Below are positions 34,752-46,587 of a DNA stretch of 64,000 nt, piece by piece. The position numbers and the translations under genes were made by a program. The stretch covers positions 124,001 through 188,000 of the forward strand of contig VJWN01000030.1 of NCBI GenBank assembly GCA_007644065.1, given 5' to 3'. The DNA is from Margaritispora aquatica. Its lineage: Eukaryota; Ascomycota; Leotiomycetes; Helotiales; Discinellaceae. Position 1 is the stretch's first letter, and every line of letters begins with the position of its first letter. Under the pieces are notes generated by a model. That model was not told the DNA's origin and did not search any database. It worked only from the letters and a program-made list of their open reading frames with translations.

Positions 34752-35729
34752 ATGGAGGCCACAGAACCAGTTGCGATATTCAAGAAACGAGGTGCAAAGG
34801 GAAATATCAGGAAGCGTGCTGCTACACCACCACCAGCAAATAGCGATTCAGACGACTATTCTTCCTCTGAAGACGAGTCTGGTCGCAAGATCAAGAGGCG
34901 AAAGAGGAACACAGGCACCGTGACTGTCTCTTCCAAGAACAATGCCACCTCGAATACAGATCTCACAGCGACGAAGTATACAGCAGAGCGTAACGCGACC
35001 ATAAAAAGCTCAAATGACGCCACCAAGTCAAGCAATTGGTACGACGAAAACAAAACCGATGCATTGTCAAGCAAGAACCTCCTAGGATCAACAAGAGCAG
35101 TACCAGAATCCGCAGATGGAACATACAAAGGTCTAGCCAATGCCACCAAGTTCATCACGCGAAACGCAGATGCGCCGAATCGAGTGGTCGGTCCAGTCAA
35201 AGCACCAACGAACTTACGAACAATCACCGTTACGGACTTCGCACCAGACGTGTGCAAAGACTACAAGCAAACTGGATTTTGTGGCTTCGGGGATAATTGC
35301 AAGTACCTGCACGCTCGTGAGGATTACAAGCAAGGTTGGCAGCTAGACAAGGAGTGGGAGAACGTCACCAAGGGGAAGAAAGTCTCGGGCACCAAAGTCG
35401 CGAGCGCAAATCGAAATGCCGAAGAAGTCGACTCGGATGAAGACGATGCGGCACTCGAGGGGATTCCGTTTGCGTGCATCATTTGCAGGGAGAAATATAA
35501 GGACCCCATTCTGACGAAGTGTGGGCATTATTTCTGTGAGAGCTGTGCCCTGAAGAGGTACAAGAAGGATCCTAGCTGTGCAGCGTGTGGAGCAGGTACG
35601 GGAGGGGTGTTCAATGTAGCGAAGAATCTGAAGAAGCTGCTACAGAAAAAGAGGGATAGAGCTGCGAAAAGGAGGCAAAAGGCAATTGACGCTGGAGAGG
35701 AGGTTAGCGAGGAGGAAGAAGAGGAGTAG
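34752..35729 (+). CDS. cwc24: Pre-mRNA-splicing factor Cwc24 (RNF113 type)
   Basis: Intronless, 325 residues, starting at the ATG in CAAAATGGAGG; an in-frame non-ATG extension upstream is ignored. The N-terminus begins FKKRGAKGNIRKR, as in RNF113 proteins, followed by an acidic and basic disordered part. A CCCH zinc finger begins at C168 (C-x8-C-x5-C-x3-H, CKDYKQTGFCGFGDNCKYLH), and a C3HC4 RING finger begins at C242 (CIICREKYKDP ... CGHYFCESCALKRY). The C-terminus is Lys-rich then a poly-Glu tail. Orthologues bind the 5' splice site region in the activated spliceosome before Prp2 acts, and the human form is a ubiquitin ligase. Length and domain order are normal. Confidence 0.95.
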   Translation: MEATEPVAIFKKRGAKGNIRKRAATPPPANSDSDDYSSSEDESGRKIKRRKRNTGTVTVSSKNNATSNTDLTATKYTAERNATIKSSNDATKSSNWYDENKTDALSSKNLLGSTRAVPESADGTYKGLANATKFITRNADAPNRVVGPVKAPTNLRTITVTDFAPDVCKDYKQTGFCGFGDNCKYLHAREDYKQGWQLDKEWENVTKGKKVSGTKVASANRNAEEVDSDEDDAALEGIPFACIICREKYKDPILTKCGHYFCESCALKRYKKDPSCAACGAGTGGVFNVAKNLKKLLQKKRDRAAKRRQKAIDAGEEVSEEEEEE

Positions 35730-37187
35730 ATTTGACGCGAACGACATCAATTCTAGACTTCAGCAAATGCGAGGCGGAATTTATGAGTGGTGCCTGGATC
35801 ACCTACCAAGTTTGTTTTTAGTGCTCTCTCAGTTGAGCACAAAGTTGTGAGAACGCTTTTATCCTTCCAGAACACTTCGCATTGTTCCAGTTCTCCACCA
35901 TCACACCATCCTAGACACGAGGCCGTGCCATTCACAAACCACAACGACGCTCGAATCCCTCCAGATTCAAACTCTGGCTCTCGCAAATCCTTATTGTATC
36001 CAGTACTAAACCACGAGGTCAATTCAAGCTTCTAGACTGGCAACGATTGGGGACTTGTAAGAGCAAGTGTAGGCTGACGTTACACATGTATATACAAACA
36101 GGGAGGGATCTATCTTTGATAGGAATTGGAGTAACCTAGGATGAAAAGTCAAACGGATCGAGCCGAACGCTCTATCCTTATGTATAGTAGATACAAATAC
36201 AATGCTAAAACCCAACAAACCGTCCCTTTAAATTTGATTTCCAAACTCCTTTCATATCATCATAGTACATACTTCTACCCAATTCCCAATAGCCATAGTA
36301 GTCTATCAGACCTCAAACCCCCCCCCCCCCCCCAGATCTTCGGCGGCAAAATTGATATATCCAAGGCAAACTTATCCATCCTATACGTCCTAATCCAGAT
36401 GAGAGGTACCCAATAGCGGAAGTACTAATGACAGTGTCGTAGGTGTGGGTGTAAATCCCACCCAACACTCGCCAAGTGCGATACCGAGACATGCGAAGGC
36501 GAACTGCGTGACGGGGTAAGGCATGAGACGGCCTATCTACCGTGCCGGTGGACAGAGACGTTCTTTCTTAGGCGATTTGAATGCTGGACCTGCTGGTGTT
36601 TAAACTAAAGTAGAGATAGAACGAGGGGGAAGGGGGGGTGGGGGTTGAGAAACGAAGCTCTTGGAGGCTGCCATACACCATTAGATTGAGAAATCATCCT
36701 AAGGAGGAGAGGATCTCAATTGGTTATTGGATTGGTGGATTGGCGGATTGGTGGGATTAAATTGCTGGAGAGGAAGACGGAGGAAATGCTCTGATTTCGG
36801 GTCATGCAATCTCACTGTTGAAATTTATTTTTATTTTTAAACACGAACCTGTTAGGTGAGGCAAGTCACTTAGCTACCTAGGTACCTTTTTTACATGGTA
36901 GGTGGTATGCATTATGCTTTCGAAAAAAGAGCGCTACCATATGAGGTCCTAATTGATTATATGTATCTTCTATATACAACGAATATACCTACCCCCCAAA
37001 GTATATTTTCAAAAGTTGACAATATGCGTAAGCATGTTGGTATATATGGTATAAAAAGGTAAATCCGCCACGTAGAAGTCTTCTTTAAATCCTTAAAGAC
37101 CCGAGTTTTCTTACTTCCAAAGTCTGTCGATAGCATCATATTCTACTGTAGAATTATAGTGCAAAGATAACCATCAAATTTCACTAC
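35730..37187. other. Convergent intergenic region with poly-C and G-run tracts
   Basis: Lies between the 3' ends of cwc24 (+) and the amine oxidase gene (-). It holds a 16-base C homopolymer (36318-36333), a G-rich tract of three runs (36625-36644) and GGATTGGT-type repeats (about 36725-36750). No gene is seen. Confidence 0.65.
36318..36333. repeat. Poly-C homopolymer (16 nt)
   Basis: Sixteen consecutive C bases between CTCAAA and AGATCTT. Length may vary between isolates or be a sequencing estimate. Confidence 0.9.
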
Positions 37188-39481
37188 TCAAAGTTTGCTC
37201 TTAGGTTCCAAGTCCGGACCAGTGCCTTGGAGATGGCTACCTGGATTGTGCTGCACATCGCCACTCTTACAGCATGAACCAGCCGCATCAGCAAGTACTG
37301 AAGCCGAGTTCTTAGATCCAGGGACATCGATAGCAGGATTCGCCGAGAAGAAGTCTGCAGGGCGGAGGTGCACTTGATGAATTTCAACAGGCCTGGTTAT
37401 GTGTCAGCAAAGGATCCAGATAGGAGAAACATGAGAGAAAAACTCACATGACCGGCCAGTCCTCAACTCTCGGATTATGAGTCAAGCCAAAAGTATTCCA
37501 AATTACCACATCCGTGTTTTCAACATCGTCGTTTCTGGCCACAGCGTCTGCAACACCATCGACTTCCTTCTGGCTCATGTTTGTGAACTCTCCTCCAGCC
37601 CAGAACTCTCCATCTTTGTATTTCGTGACCCAGACATGATGTTGAGCAAATTGTGCTCGCTTAGCCATTACACTGTCAGGGTGTGCCAAGAGTAGCTGGG
37701 ATGCACTAGGAATAAACTTGTAGGCCACAGGTTTGCCAGAAACTGGGTTGAGCTTTGAACGATTGGTCATCTTGACTGTGAGGTTCGTCATTGGTGAGGC
37801 ATCGAAATAGGTTGATTTTGTAATTGGTGTTCCTCTAACTTCATACCCGCTTCCGTATGGGTTGTACTCAGCGGATAGTGGCATTGGAAGACTCTCCTCG
37901 GCAATAACGGTGTTGTTATGTCCATCAATGGCTGGATCAATACGAATGCAGAACAAATGCTGATGGTTCTGGGCCAATGCGCCAGCAGACACTATATTTC
38001 CCCATGGCGATGTTTTTCCAGGATCAATGTTGACCACACTCACAATTCCAGTCGCCCTGGTCTCCACAGTAATCCCGCCTGCTTGATCCAGCTTATAAGC
38101 GAAAATATACTCGTAATTTGCGAGAGTGATGATGAATTGCACCACAAGTTCTCGTAGCCGAGTAACAACGGCTCTCTCGGTCCGGTAATTGGTATGTTTC
38201 CACCCAATGCCATTGTCTTGCTCGTGAAGACATACAACGTTCTTACTCAAGCTTGCTTTTCCATCCGCCTCAGTCAGGACAGCATCGAAATATTTGATGA
38301 CGCCAAGGCAATCGCAGCCTAGTGCTAAATTATTACTGGCGCGGCCAGCGCCAGCATCCCCAAAATCAAAAGCCTGTTTTCTGTGGAATGGAGGTCTCGG
38401 ATCTCCGTACTGAATTGCGTTAGTATTAGTCGTGGGAAAATGGTATAAAAGTGAGAACAAACCGGCACTGTCATCTCACTAAGCGACAATCTATACAATA
38501 CACTTCGGCCATCATAACAGACATCATGCAGAGTAGCTCCCTCACGAGGATTGAAACCAACTCGAAATCTCCACTTTTGCCATTGCACCAGTTGTCCATC
38601 AACTTGGAAGGAGGGGCCATCCGGTTGTGTAACATTAAGTGGCTTGAGATCTGTTCGAACTGGTTGAGAGAGCAATTCCGGAACATACTCCGCTGATGCA
38701 CAGTGTTCGAGTATATTTGGAGAGTGAGTTCCGTATGCTAATCCGTCCTCCTTTCCACCAGTGGCCAATCTATCAATGCGGACAATTTCCTTGGTTTTGC
38801 TATCCATAACAGGGATTATTGGAATTGGGTAGGCATAGTGATTGGAATCTAGATTTCCAGTGCGCCCATCGCGTGCGAATACGAGTCCTTGAGTGTATCT
38901 TGGGGCATCTTCTCCAAAATCAACACCTCCATATGGCCATGGGTCGATGGTTACAACGAATCCTTCTGGTAAGTCGAATTCGGCTATAGCTTTTTTATAC
39001 ATGGGAGATATGATACAATTCTCGGCAAACTCTGCAAACTCGAATCTGGTAGAGAGGTTTTCAGCACAATATTGAGAATTCCTAGGGGTGCTTACGTTGT
39101 TAATGCCGCCTGGTGAACCCGACTGACAATTCGTAGGTCGACTTCAGTACCTCTCACAACATCCACCATCGATTCCGAATACTCATGCTCACCGTTTGCC
39201 CGGGCAACATCGTATTGAACTTTTGCAATACGAGCCGGTCGAGGTGTTCTTGTGGAAACCTTGCCTGCATGTTCTAAATCCAGGAACGTGACCAGCTCTT
39301 TCTTTGGTGGTTCTTCAAGGGCAATAGAACGGAAGTTGATAGCAACTTGGCTTCCTCTTGAGCGGAGGATCACTTCGCGGGCAGCATTAGATTCTTCAAT
39401 AGAGAGCTGATCCAGTGGGTGTGGTAATGATCTAGAGCCAGCAAGTCGTAGCTGACCTGTTGCAGCTAGGTTCAAAGACAT
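37188..39481 (-). CDS. Copper amine oxidase with C-terminal SKL
   Basis: Exons 39481-39096, 39045-38463, 38409-37448 and 37392-37188 total 2136 nt and 711 residues. Domain order is N-terminal N2/N3-like region, then the catalytic beta-sandwich. The topaquinone precursor is the first Tyr of NYEY (about residue 422, in LANYEYIFAYKLDQAGG). The likely catalytic base is the Asp of AFDFGDAGAGRAS (about 338). Copper ligands are the HQH of AQNHQHLFCIR and the His of GLTHNPRVEDWPVMP, which is completed by the last intron join. Such enzymes oxidise primary amines to aldehyde, ammonia and H2O2. The protein ends PKSKL, a canonical type 1 peroxisomal signal, so it should act in peroxisomes with catalase and let the fungus use amines as nitrogen. 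Confidence 0.95.
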
Positions 39482-40062
39482 GTTAACAGAGCGGTTATGA
39501 TTCGTGAGACAGAGTGAGATATCAACGAAACTAACTTAGCAAAGTGGAAGTGAAAGTGACAAGAGAACGAAAAGAACCAGATTCAAGGAAATGTGTCTAC
39601 TTATGCTTCGGTAGTAGTCGTAGTGACAATGCTTGCTTGAAATCATGTCTCGACCTCCAGCTTCATCCCACTTGAATGATTGCCTCTGGCTAGCGACGGG
39701 ATGGAGGAGGTGGAGGTGAACAATGACTTTGTGCTATGACCAATCGGGAAGGTTTAGCCCAACCAACCAAACACTTCAGATTCACGTTTTGAGCCTTACT
39801 CATACCTCTCTACCTACCTTAGTGCTTCGATCGAGAGGTCTTGTTTCTGAATGAGAGTGTGAGTGTGTATGTAAGCCTCAAATGCACAACAGTGGGATGG
39901 AGATGGAGAGACGGTGAGATGACAGTCGTAAAGGAGTTTGTGCATTTATGAATACCGCGATATGATCATTTTATATACCTAGTATTTATGCAAGCAAACA
40001 TGAGTACCTACCCAGTAGATACCTAGTAGATTCGTGGGTCAAACTTACTTTGGCCAGCTGGC

Positions 40063-40083
40063 GATTGTCGATTGTCGATTGTC
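40063..40083. repeat. GATTGTC triplet repeat
   Basis: Three exact contiguous copies of the heptamer GATTGTC about 580-600 bp upstream of the amine oxidase ATG. Confidence 0.9.
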
Positions 40084-40194
40084 GTTGCGATTTGCTTACT
40101 AAGGTAATCTGCCTGTACTGTATCTCCCATCGAAAGTAAGAAAGTAAAGTAAGGTAATTAAGTCACAATAACTTGAAAGCTTCATTGGTTCAAG

Positions 40195-40370
40195 TTATCG
40201 GATACCTTACACCTCACCTGCACATAACCATGCTGGTTCGTGTATTTTCTTTTTTTCTTTTGACTTCAAATAAGGTACGAGTAAGGCTACTTTAACGCAA
40301 AGCAACACATGTGTCAATCCACAGATAGATAAAGCTTCTTTTTCCTGACGTGCCTTTTACGACCTTATCA
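40195..40370. promoter_or_regulatory. Cluster of GATA-factor (HGATAR) motifs
   Basis: TTATCG (40195-40200), overlapping AGATAG and AGATAA (40323-40332) and TTATCA (40365-40370) all fit HGATAR on one strand or the other. In fungi this is the AreA/Nit2 site for nitrogen-regulated genes. About one half site would be expected by chance in this length. They lie 715-890 bp upstream of the amine oxidase start. Function is inferred, not shown. Confidence 0.4.
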
Positions 40371-40415
40371 ATCACGTGGCCATGGCGGGGTCATGATAAT
40401 AGAATGGAACTGAGG

Positions 40416-40447
40416 CCCTGCCCTGCCCTGTCCTGTCTTGTACTGTC
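40416..40447. repeat. CCCTG/CCTGT repeat, inverted relative of the 1001-1106 decamer
   Basis: Read on the minus strand this is GACAGTACAAGACAGGACAGGG followed by CAGGG units, which shares the ACAGGACAGGG core and CAGTACA variant with the array at 1001-1106. Confidence 0.75.
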
Positions 40448-41038
40448 TTTGCTCTTCATTGCTTTTCCATTAGATTTCGGATGAAGGCTACCGATTTGAT
40501 ACTTAGACAATGCTTGTTACAGGACAATCTGGGACTTGTGAATAGCCTCATAAGCAAGCAAATTATCTCCATATTAAAATAATTAATAGTCTCGAAATAC
40601 CTTGTTTGATTTATCAAAAACTCCCATTCTCTTGAAATACAAGGATCTCGTTGTGTGTACCTATCGCGGCAACCGAATCAAACTTCCACTTACCTTAGAT
40701 CTTTTGTGCCAAAATCAAACCACAATTTTGAGCCCTCAAACAGACATCGGTTCTCTTGAAATAAAACATACCCGTCGATTTAGTCGCGTTATTCTTCCCA
40801 TTGTTTATCCAAGTATCCTCGTACTACACTTTTAGGTCCCGCGATTGCCCCTGGTGCTCCTGCTGCCCCCCTGGCTGCAGACCGCTTTCAGGTGAGTGCC
40901 GCATCAATTCTGCCTTCGCGAAAAAGAATTAAAGCACAACTTCAATATTGACCATCCTTTTCTGCTCCAGTATCAGCGCCTGGCTGTATATCTGTCACAC
41001 CAACCCAGCATATTCGATCCACCCATATAGGCTTCGAA

Positions 41039-44000
41039 ATGGATGTGGCTGTTCTACGAGGTCGCATCGTTGCGACCCTTGACGCAGACGCAGACCTTCG
41101 ACGTCGTGCTGAACTGGACTTGAAGACTGTAAGATGCACTGACGACCTGTTCGAGGGTTTATTGCTAACCATATCATACGTAGGCCGAGGACCATCCAGG
41201 ATTTACAGATGCCCTTCTCGAAATTCTTCAAGCTGAGCAGGAACCTTCCATTCGACTTTCAAGTACGAAAATACACACTTTCTACCCCGCCGTTCACCAC
41301 TTGCTAATGCTATATCGCAGCGGTTGTCTACCTGAAGAACCGAGTCACAAGAGGATGGAAACCGAGTGAGGAGACTCCGCAGAACAAAGCTATACCCGAA
41401 GACGAGAAGGCAAGATTTCGAGAGCGACTCTTACCGGTTTTGGCAACTTCCCCACCGCAGATTCGACAACAACTCGTTCCAGTCCTCCAAAAGATCCTTA
41501 TCCACGATTTCCCTGACAGGTGGCCATCTTTCGTAAATATTACAGTGCAACTACTCAATACCAACGATGCCTCGTCCATCTTTGCAGGCTTACAGTGCCT
41601 TTTGGCTATCTGTCGTGTCTTCCGCTTCAAGTCTGGCGAGAACAGGGCAGATTTTGACAAGATCGTAGAAGCAACTTTCCCAAGATTGCTGGTCATTGGA
41701 CAAGGCTTGGTCAATGAAACTAGTGAAGATGCTGGAGAAATGCTTCATATTGTTTTGAAGGCTTATAAGCATGCCACATTTGTATGTTTTGTGGGAATTC
41801 CCAGAAATGCAACAGAAATGCTGACAAAATTAAGTTCGAATTGGCTGTCTCGTTGAGAGATCAACAGACTGTTATCGGGTGGTGCACTTTGTTCTTACAA
41901 ACTGTGGCCAAGGACGCTCCGCCATCAGCATTACCAGAGGACTTATCTGAGCGTGAAGCAAACCACTGGTGGAAGGCTAAGAAATGGGCATACTTTAACC
42001 TCAATCGTCTCTTTGTCAGGTATGTGTTATGATCACTGGTTGGGAAGCTTTACTGATTTGTCAGATATGGAAATCCTTCATCATTGCAGAAAGGAAACGG
42101 AGATGATTACGCAGAATTCGCCAAGAATTTCACCGCAAACTTCGCGCCGGAAATCTTGAAAGGTTATCTGCAGCAAATCGAGAAATGGGTCGCCAAAACC
42201 ACCTGGCTCAGCAGACCCTGCTTGTCGTATACACTTGTCTTCCTGGATGAATGTGTGCGACCAAAGGAGATGTGGGCACACCTCAAGCCACATTTGGACA
42301 CTCTCGTCACACATTTCTTGTTTCCTGTCCTATGTCTCTCTCCGGACGACGTTGAAAAGTTTGAAACAGATCCCGAGGAATATCTTCACCATAAACTTAA
42401 TTTCTACGAAGAAGTGTCTGCACCAGACATTGCGGCTACCAACTTCTTGGTCACTCTTACCAAAGTTCGACGGAAACATACCTTTACTATCTTGACTTTT
42501 GTGAACAAGGTTGTCAGCGAGTATGAGCAGACTGAAGACGACAAGAAGGACCATATTGCTAAGGAGGGTGCGCTGCGAATGATTGGAACATTATCTAGTG
42601 TTATTCTTGGAAAGAAGAGCCCCATTGCTGAACAAGTCGAGTATTTCTTGGTCAGATTTGTGTTCCCAGACTTCAGAAGTACCCAAGGTTTTCTCAGGGC
42701 ACGAGCTTGTGATACCGTCGAGAAATTCGAGCAACTGGACTTCAAGGATCCCAACAACCTTATTGTCATTTACCGGAATATATTGGACTGCATGGCAGAC
42801 TCTGAGCTTCCTGTGCGTGTCGAGGCCGCACTTGCTCTCCAACCTCTCATCAGACATGATATCATTCGCACCAGCATGCAACAGAACATTCCTCAAATCA
42901 TGCAACAGTTACTGAAGCTCGCCAATGAGGTTGATGTTGATGCGCTATCGAATGTGATGGAGGATTTTGTTGAAGTATTCGCTACTGAACTTACACCTTT
43001 CGCGGTTGCACTAAGCGAGCAGCTCAGAGACACATACTTGCGAATCGTCAGAGAGCTTCTGGAAAAGAACGAAAAGAGAGATGATGATGAAAGTTATGGC
43101 GATTACCTAGATGACAAGAGCATCACTGCTCTGGGTGTTCTGCAAACAATTGGCACCCTCATCCTGACGCTCGAAAGCACACCAGACGTTCTTCTGCATA
43201 TGGAGTCGATTCTCATGCCAGTCATCAAGGTCACTTTGGAGAATAAGCTTTATGGTAAGATATGCCTAGAATACTTGATGTGAGTTTGATTGGTCTAACC
43301 AGTGCTAGATCTGTACAATGAGGTATTCGAGATCATCGACAGCTGTACCTTTGCCGCGAAGTCTATTTCTCCAACGATGTGGCAAGCTTTCGAACTGATC
43401 CATACCACTTTCAAGGCCGGTGCCGAGCTTTACTTGGAAGATATGCTACCAGCATTGGATAACTTCGTCCAATATGGTGCTCAACATCTTATTGCGAACC
43501 CCCCTTATCTCGATGCTCTCTTTGGCATGGTCCAAGACATGTTCCAAGACGAGAAGGTTGGAGGTGTGGACAGAATTTGCGCGTGCAAATTGGCTGAAGG
43601 TATCATGTTGAGTCTTCGTGGGCATGCTGATAACTACGTGCTGGCATTTGTGAGTATTATCTGGATTTTGGTCCGCACGAAACTAATTGTTCAAGGTCGA
43701 GCTCGCTATGCGCACTTTGATTGGGACTGAGGTCAAGGTCAAGTCTTACAAGATTCACCTCATGGAGATGGTGATCAATGCCATATACTACAACCCTGTA
43801 AGAATCTTGATGCACTGAAGCAATTCGTATCTAATCCAGTACATAGGTTCTTACCCTCCAGGTTCTCGAAGCAAAGGGATGGACAAACAAGTTCTTTAGC
43901 CTGTGGTTCTCTAGCATTGATAGCTTCACCAGGGTTCATGATAAGAAGCTATCAATTGCAGCTATTGTCGCACTTCTCTCCCTCAACACTGACCAAGTGC

Positions 44001-44644
44001 CGGTTAGTGTTCAGCAAGGCTGGCCAAGATTACTGCAAGGTATTGTCAGGCTCTTTCAGACTTTGCCGGCTGCCACAAAGAGTGAGTTTTAAGGAATCAG
44101 CCTTGCTGTCGATCGTGCTAATCAAATTCCAGACCGTGAGGAGGCACTCAAGGACGAATATCCTATTGACGGCTCTGCATATGGCGATGACGAAGAAGAT
44201 GACGCCGAATGGGGTGGTGATGATAACCAATGGAGTGATGATGTCGGTCCCACAGAGGAGAATGATGTCAAAGATGAGAGCGCAGCATATCTTGAGTTTT
44301 TGAACGAGGAGGCACAAAAGTTCCAGAACCTCGAGGCAGATGATTCGGATGATGAGCTTGGCGAAGAAAGTCTTCTCGAAACACCTCTTGACAAAGTGGA
44401 GCCATATCAGCTTTTCCGAGATGGACTTATGAGTACGTTTCAACTCGCCATCTAATTCTGCAATTGCTAATAATTTATAGAACTCCAACAACAACAACCT
44501 CAGCTCTACGAGTCCTTAATCACAAATCTCAGCCAAGAGGAACAATCTATCGTTCAAGGTGTTGTTCACCAAGCCGAAGCTAATGCACAACAAGCTGCAG
44601 CTGCACAATTAGCGCTTGCTGCTGCATCGAATGGTGCATCATGA
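41039..44644 (+). CDS. Importin-beta family karyopherin, importin-7/8 type (Nmd5/Sxm1)
   Basis: Ten exons: 41039-41128, 41184-41262, 41321-41781, 41835-42019, 42065-43254, 43309-43649, 43696-43797, 43847-44081, 44133-44432 and 44481-44644. They sum to 3147 nt and 1048 residues. The N-terminal importin-beta (IBN) repeat holds AELDLKTAEDHPGFTDALL and the conserved VVYLKNRVTRGWKP. Helical HEAT repeats run through the rest. An acidic segment near the C-terminus (DDEEDDAEWGGDDNQW) is typical of importin-7/8, followed by a Gln/Ala-rich end. The protein would carry cargo such as ribosomal proteins, histone H1 or the Hog1 MAPK into the nucleus in a Ran-dependent way. Yeast Nmd5 imports Hog1, which would link it to Ssk1 in this window, but whether this gene is the Nmd5 or the Sxm1 orthologue is not settled. 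Confidence 0.94.
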
Positions 44645-45860
44645 TCTTTCAACGACTTACACTTAATGAATCAAAAATATGAAAATCAACGAAAAACGGC
44701 TTGCTCTACACTGCTTGCAAGATTGGATTTGGGGCCGGCGGATTACAATGGTTGCTCAAGCGTGTGTGCATCATCGGCTGGCGTTTTATTACCTTGATCC
44801 CAGCACCATATAGCCCATATCCCCCTTCGTGTCTTGTTTGTTTCCGATTTTCCCCAGACCGCTGTCTATTTGTTTATCTCTCTACAGCCTTCCTCTCATC
44901 TTCATTGTTTCGGCGTGATGGATGGGCAAAACAATCTGCGTAGGTGACATGGCAGGAGTGGATGTTTGAGTTGAAATGGCAGGCGATGAGTTTAGGCAAC
45001 TTACGTAGATGATGAGCGATCGGTCGATTGCATGTCTCTGAGTGTGAGCGATGAGTTTTATGGGATGATTCATCTGCTCGCAGGCATACGCACAACAGGT
45101 AGGTAGGTAGTTTAGGTAGATAAGACCGCATGCAATTGACTAGAGGACTATATATAGCAATGCAGGGATGGAATTGTTCATTGACCAATAAGTTTTTCCC
45201 TTCTTTTCCTGTATTTATGAAAATATACAGGTAAGGTAGGTAGGGAAGGATGTACACATGGCCAAATGAGGCGTCTGCAGGTGCTTAGCATTCACTTCTC
45301 TCACGCCATGGATCGCAACCGAATGAGGTTTGCAAGTCACCAATCACAACGCGCGATGCTGAAGACATCATACATATTCACAGGAGTGGTGTCGTAAGCT
45401 GTATCTTTTGCCTCGTAGAGGTTGCAGTTACTTACCTATGCCGTTTATGATGTGGAGTTAGAGAGTGTGTGTGATTTGCCATTCTGCTGTTCGGTGGTTT
45501 CTTGGGCTTGTTAATTGATAGGTAGGTAAGTATAAAGGCGACTGTCCTCGTAGCTTCAGTTTTGAGGGAGGCAGCTTTTAGATTTTGCCTCTTGCTGCAT
45601 TCTGGATTTGGAATCTTGTGCTCTAAACATTGGTCGATACCACAGCGTGCGTTTGTGTATACCTCTTAAAATCGGGTTATACTCCTTGCTCTTGTTCAAA
45701 CTGCATGTTTGTTACGCACGATTTACAAACAATTCACATCCCACATCTTCTCTTCACCCCTCGTTAAAATCGACCTCCATATCGGACGAGTGTAATTACA
45801 CATCGAACCGCTGGACTTAGTTACCCACTTCTATCTCCACCTCAATTCCTCAGACTCGCA
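44645..45860. other. Intergenic, no gene recognised
   Basis: Contains the importin 3' flank and the GFA gene promoter. TAGG repeats lie at about 45100-45120 and 45233-45245, and a TATAAAG element at 45531-45537 is 324 bp upstream of the next ATG. Open frames are short. Confidence 0.6.
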
Positions 45861-46587
45861 ATGGAAGGAGGTGAGGGAGACAACAAGCCAAGCGAGCGAG
45901 CCCACGAAGTAGAGGGCGAGATGGTATCAGGCGCCTGTAACTGCGGCAACATACAAATCTCCATCCCGAAAGCCTCATGTCCGCTTACCAGCGTGACGTG
46001 TCATTGTCTTGGGTGCAAGGCCAGCAGTGGAAGTTTGTAGGTCTCCATTTCTCATCTCCATTTCATTGCATCACGTCTTTCTGCATGCTCCAACCCAAGG
46101 GAGCTAGAATCAGAATTATAGATGAAGAAGAGAGCAAGCTGACAGGCGAGACGATCAGGTTCTCTGTCATCATGCCTATGCCCTCTTCCGAGGTGAAAAT
46201 CATAAAGGGAATGCCGAAATTGTATCTTGATCATGATACGGGTAGTGGGAGACCGCTGCAGAGATTCTTTTGCGGGGATTGTGGCTCGTTTGTTTTCCCT
46301 TTTCTTGACCCCTCGCTTTTCCATTACTCTGATAGACTATCCCCTCAACATTTCTGTCACTTTCGCTTCGGGGAGAGGAAGAGTGAAGTGACGTAAGTAT
46401 GACTGACTGACTTGGGCGTAATAGGGCTATTATTTCTATGATTCCGACTGAGCCTGAAACGACATACGTGAAAGGCGGCTTGTTCGCTAAGACTGGTGTC
46501 AAGCTGCCTAAACCGGCGTATGAGACTTGGTTTTCGAGGAAGGAGGAATGGGAGGTTGCGATTGAAGGTTCTGTTGTTGTTGGCTAA
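45861..46587 (+). CDS. GFA / CENP-V domain zinc protein
   Basis: Three exons, 45861-46036, 46159-46287 and 46425-46587, encode 155 residues. The introns of 122 and 137 nt were chosen because the joins restore family sequence: SSGSLFSVIMP across the first and CGDCGSAIISMIP across the second. Zinc ligands are visible in CNCG, CHCLGC and FFCGDCGS. The C-terminal KGGLFAKTG and KPAYETWFSRKEEWE segments match fungal members. Proteins of this fold include bacterial glutathione-dependent formaldehyde-activating enzyme and vertebrate CENP-V. Many fungal copies have no known substrate, so a role in formaldehyde handling is only possible. The N-terminal 20 residues are acidic and disordered. Confidence 0.88.

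Larger units (their letters stand above)
39482..41038. other. Divergent promoter region of the amine oxidase and importin genes
   Basis: No coding sequence supported. It contains three GATTGTC units (40063-40083), four HGATAR (GATA-factor) motifs (40195-40370), a CACGTG E-box (40373-40378) and a C/T decamer-like repeat (40416-40447). The part before 41039 is the importin leader. Confidence 0.65.

Noticed and set aside
46037..46424. Open frame through both introns of the GFA gene (45977-46396)
   Set aside because: Splicing at the chosen sites restores conserved GFA sequence (SSGSLFSVIMP and CGDCGSAII), while the read-through gives unrelated residues.
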